NCBI GenBank assembly: GCA_944393305.1
Contig: CALXZS010000091.1
Coordinates: 1-5,566, forward strand
Direction of reading: 5' to 3'
Source of the DNA: an uncultured Clostridia bacterium
Lineage (GTDB): Bacteria; Bacillota; Clostridia; TANB77; CAG-508
Length of the DNA stretch: 5,566 bases
The notes under the pieces were generated by a model. It saw nothing but the letters and a program-made list of their open reading frames with translations, made no database searches and had not been told where the DNA came from. The translations under genes and the position numbers were made by a program. Positions 5,409 through 5,566 of this stretch are shown here, in pieces (the stretch's first letter is position 1; each line of letters starts with the position of its first letter).

Positions 5409-5566
5409 GTCATTTAATGAAGTTGATAGCATAAATTTTTTGTAGGATTTTCATTCATTGAATTTCAAAAATTTCTTGAATAAATTGGATTTTTTAGATT
5501 TCTTTTTGATTTTATATTTTTATCATTTTTCTTCTATATTTTTAGGTTCATTTAATAAACCTATTT
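5409..5566. other. AT-rich intergenic stretch, possible tail of an upstream gene at the edge
   Basis: No convincing gene is seen. One minus-strand frame is open at the window edge and would read IGLLNEPKNIEEK then TGA at 5523-5525, which could be the C-terminus of a gene outside the window but is too short to support. An inverted repeat with 6-bp arms (5543-5548 and 5558-5563) sits at the extreme right; it is followed by TTT on the plus strand only, and the sequence ends there. Near-palindromes around 5449-5475 are expected in such AT-rich DNA. Confidence 0.3.

Noticed and set aside
1..5566. tRNA, rRNA, CRISPR array, insertion sequence or phage genes
   Set aside because: No regular spaced repeats, transposase motifs, terminal inverted repeats or structural RNA signatures were seen. 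The large repeats are explained by the tandem gene duplication.

Overview
The window is very AT-rich. It uses AGGAGG-type ribosome binding sites, mixes ATG, GTG and TTG starts, and packs its genes tightly on one strand. This fits a low-GC Clostridium-like Firmicute chromosome, although species cannot be fixed from the sequence. Every gene I can support is on the minus strand, so transcription runs from high to low coordinates.

Layout in the direction of transcription: (1) 5566-5298 is a mostly non-coding stretch with a good promoter (5379-5408) and a leader inverted repeat. (2) 5297-5094 is a 67-residue membrane protein, followed by a hairpin at 5023-5064. (3) A second promoter (4959-4987) opens a long unidirectional operon: a HAD 5'-nucleotidase/nucleoside hydrolase fusion (4925-3495), a GNAT acetyltransferase with a TTG start (3493-2930), a broken histidine phosphatase (2949-2618) and an MBL-fold hydrolase (2609-1896). 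It continues with a gutted second copy of the nucleosidase fusion (1885-1488), a scar of a second GNAT gene (1487-1438), an intact second histidine phosphatase (1437-910) and an S66-family (LD-carboxypeptidase/MccF-like) peptidase that runs off the left edge (845-1).

The main observation is that the operon contains a tandem duplication of about 3 kb, covering HAD-NH, GNAT, phosphatase and probably MBL. The two copies have decayed in a complementary way. The upstream copy keeps the nucleosidase fusion, GNAT and MBL but has lost the phosphatase through five indels. The downstream copy keeps only the phosphatase; its nucleosidase has lost about 1 kb, its GNAT a net 495 bp, and its MBL apparently all but the last bases. 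The result is one intact version of each gene, split between the two copies.

The predicted activities are 5'-nucleotidase plus nucleoside hydrolase, N-acetyltransferase, phosphatase, metallo-hydrolase and an MccF-type peptidase. Together they suggest processing or detoxification of a nucleotide- or nucleoside-containing compound. An S66 peptidase with a GNAT recalls microcin C immunity (MccF, MccE), but that link is inference from family membership and gene context only.
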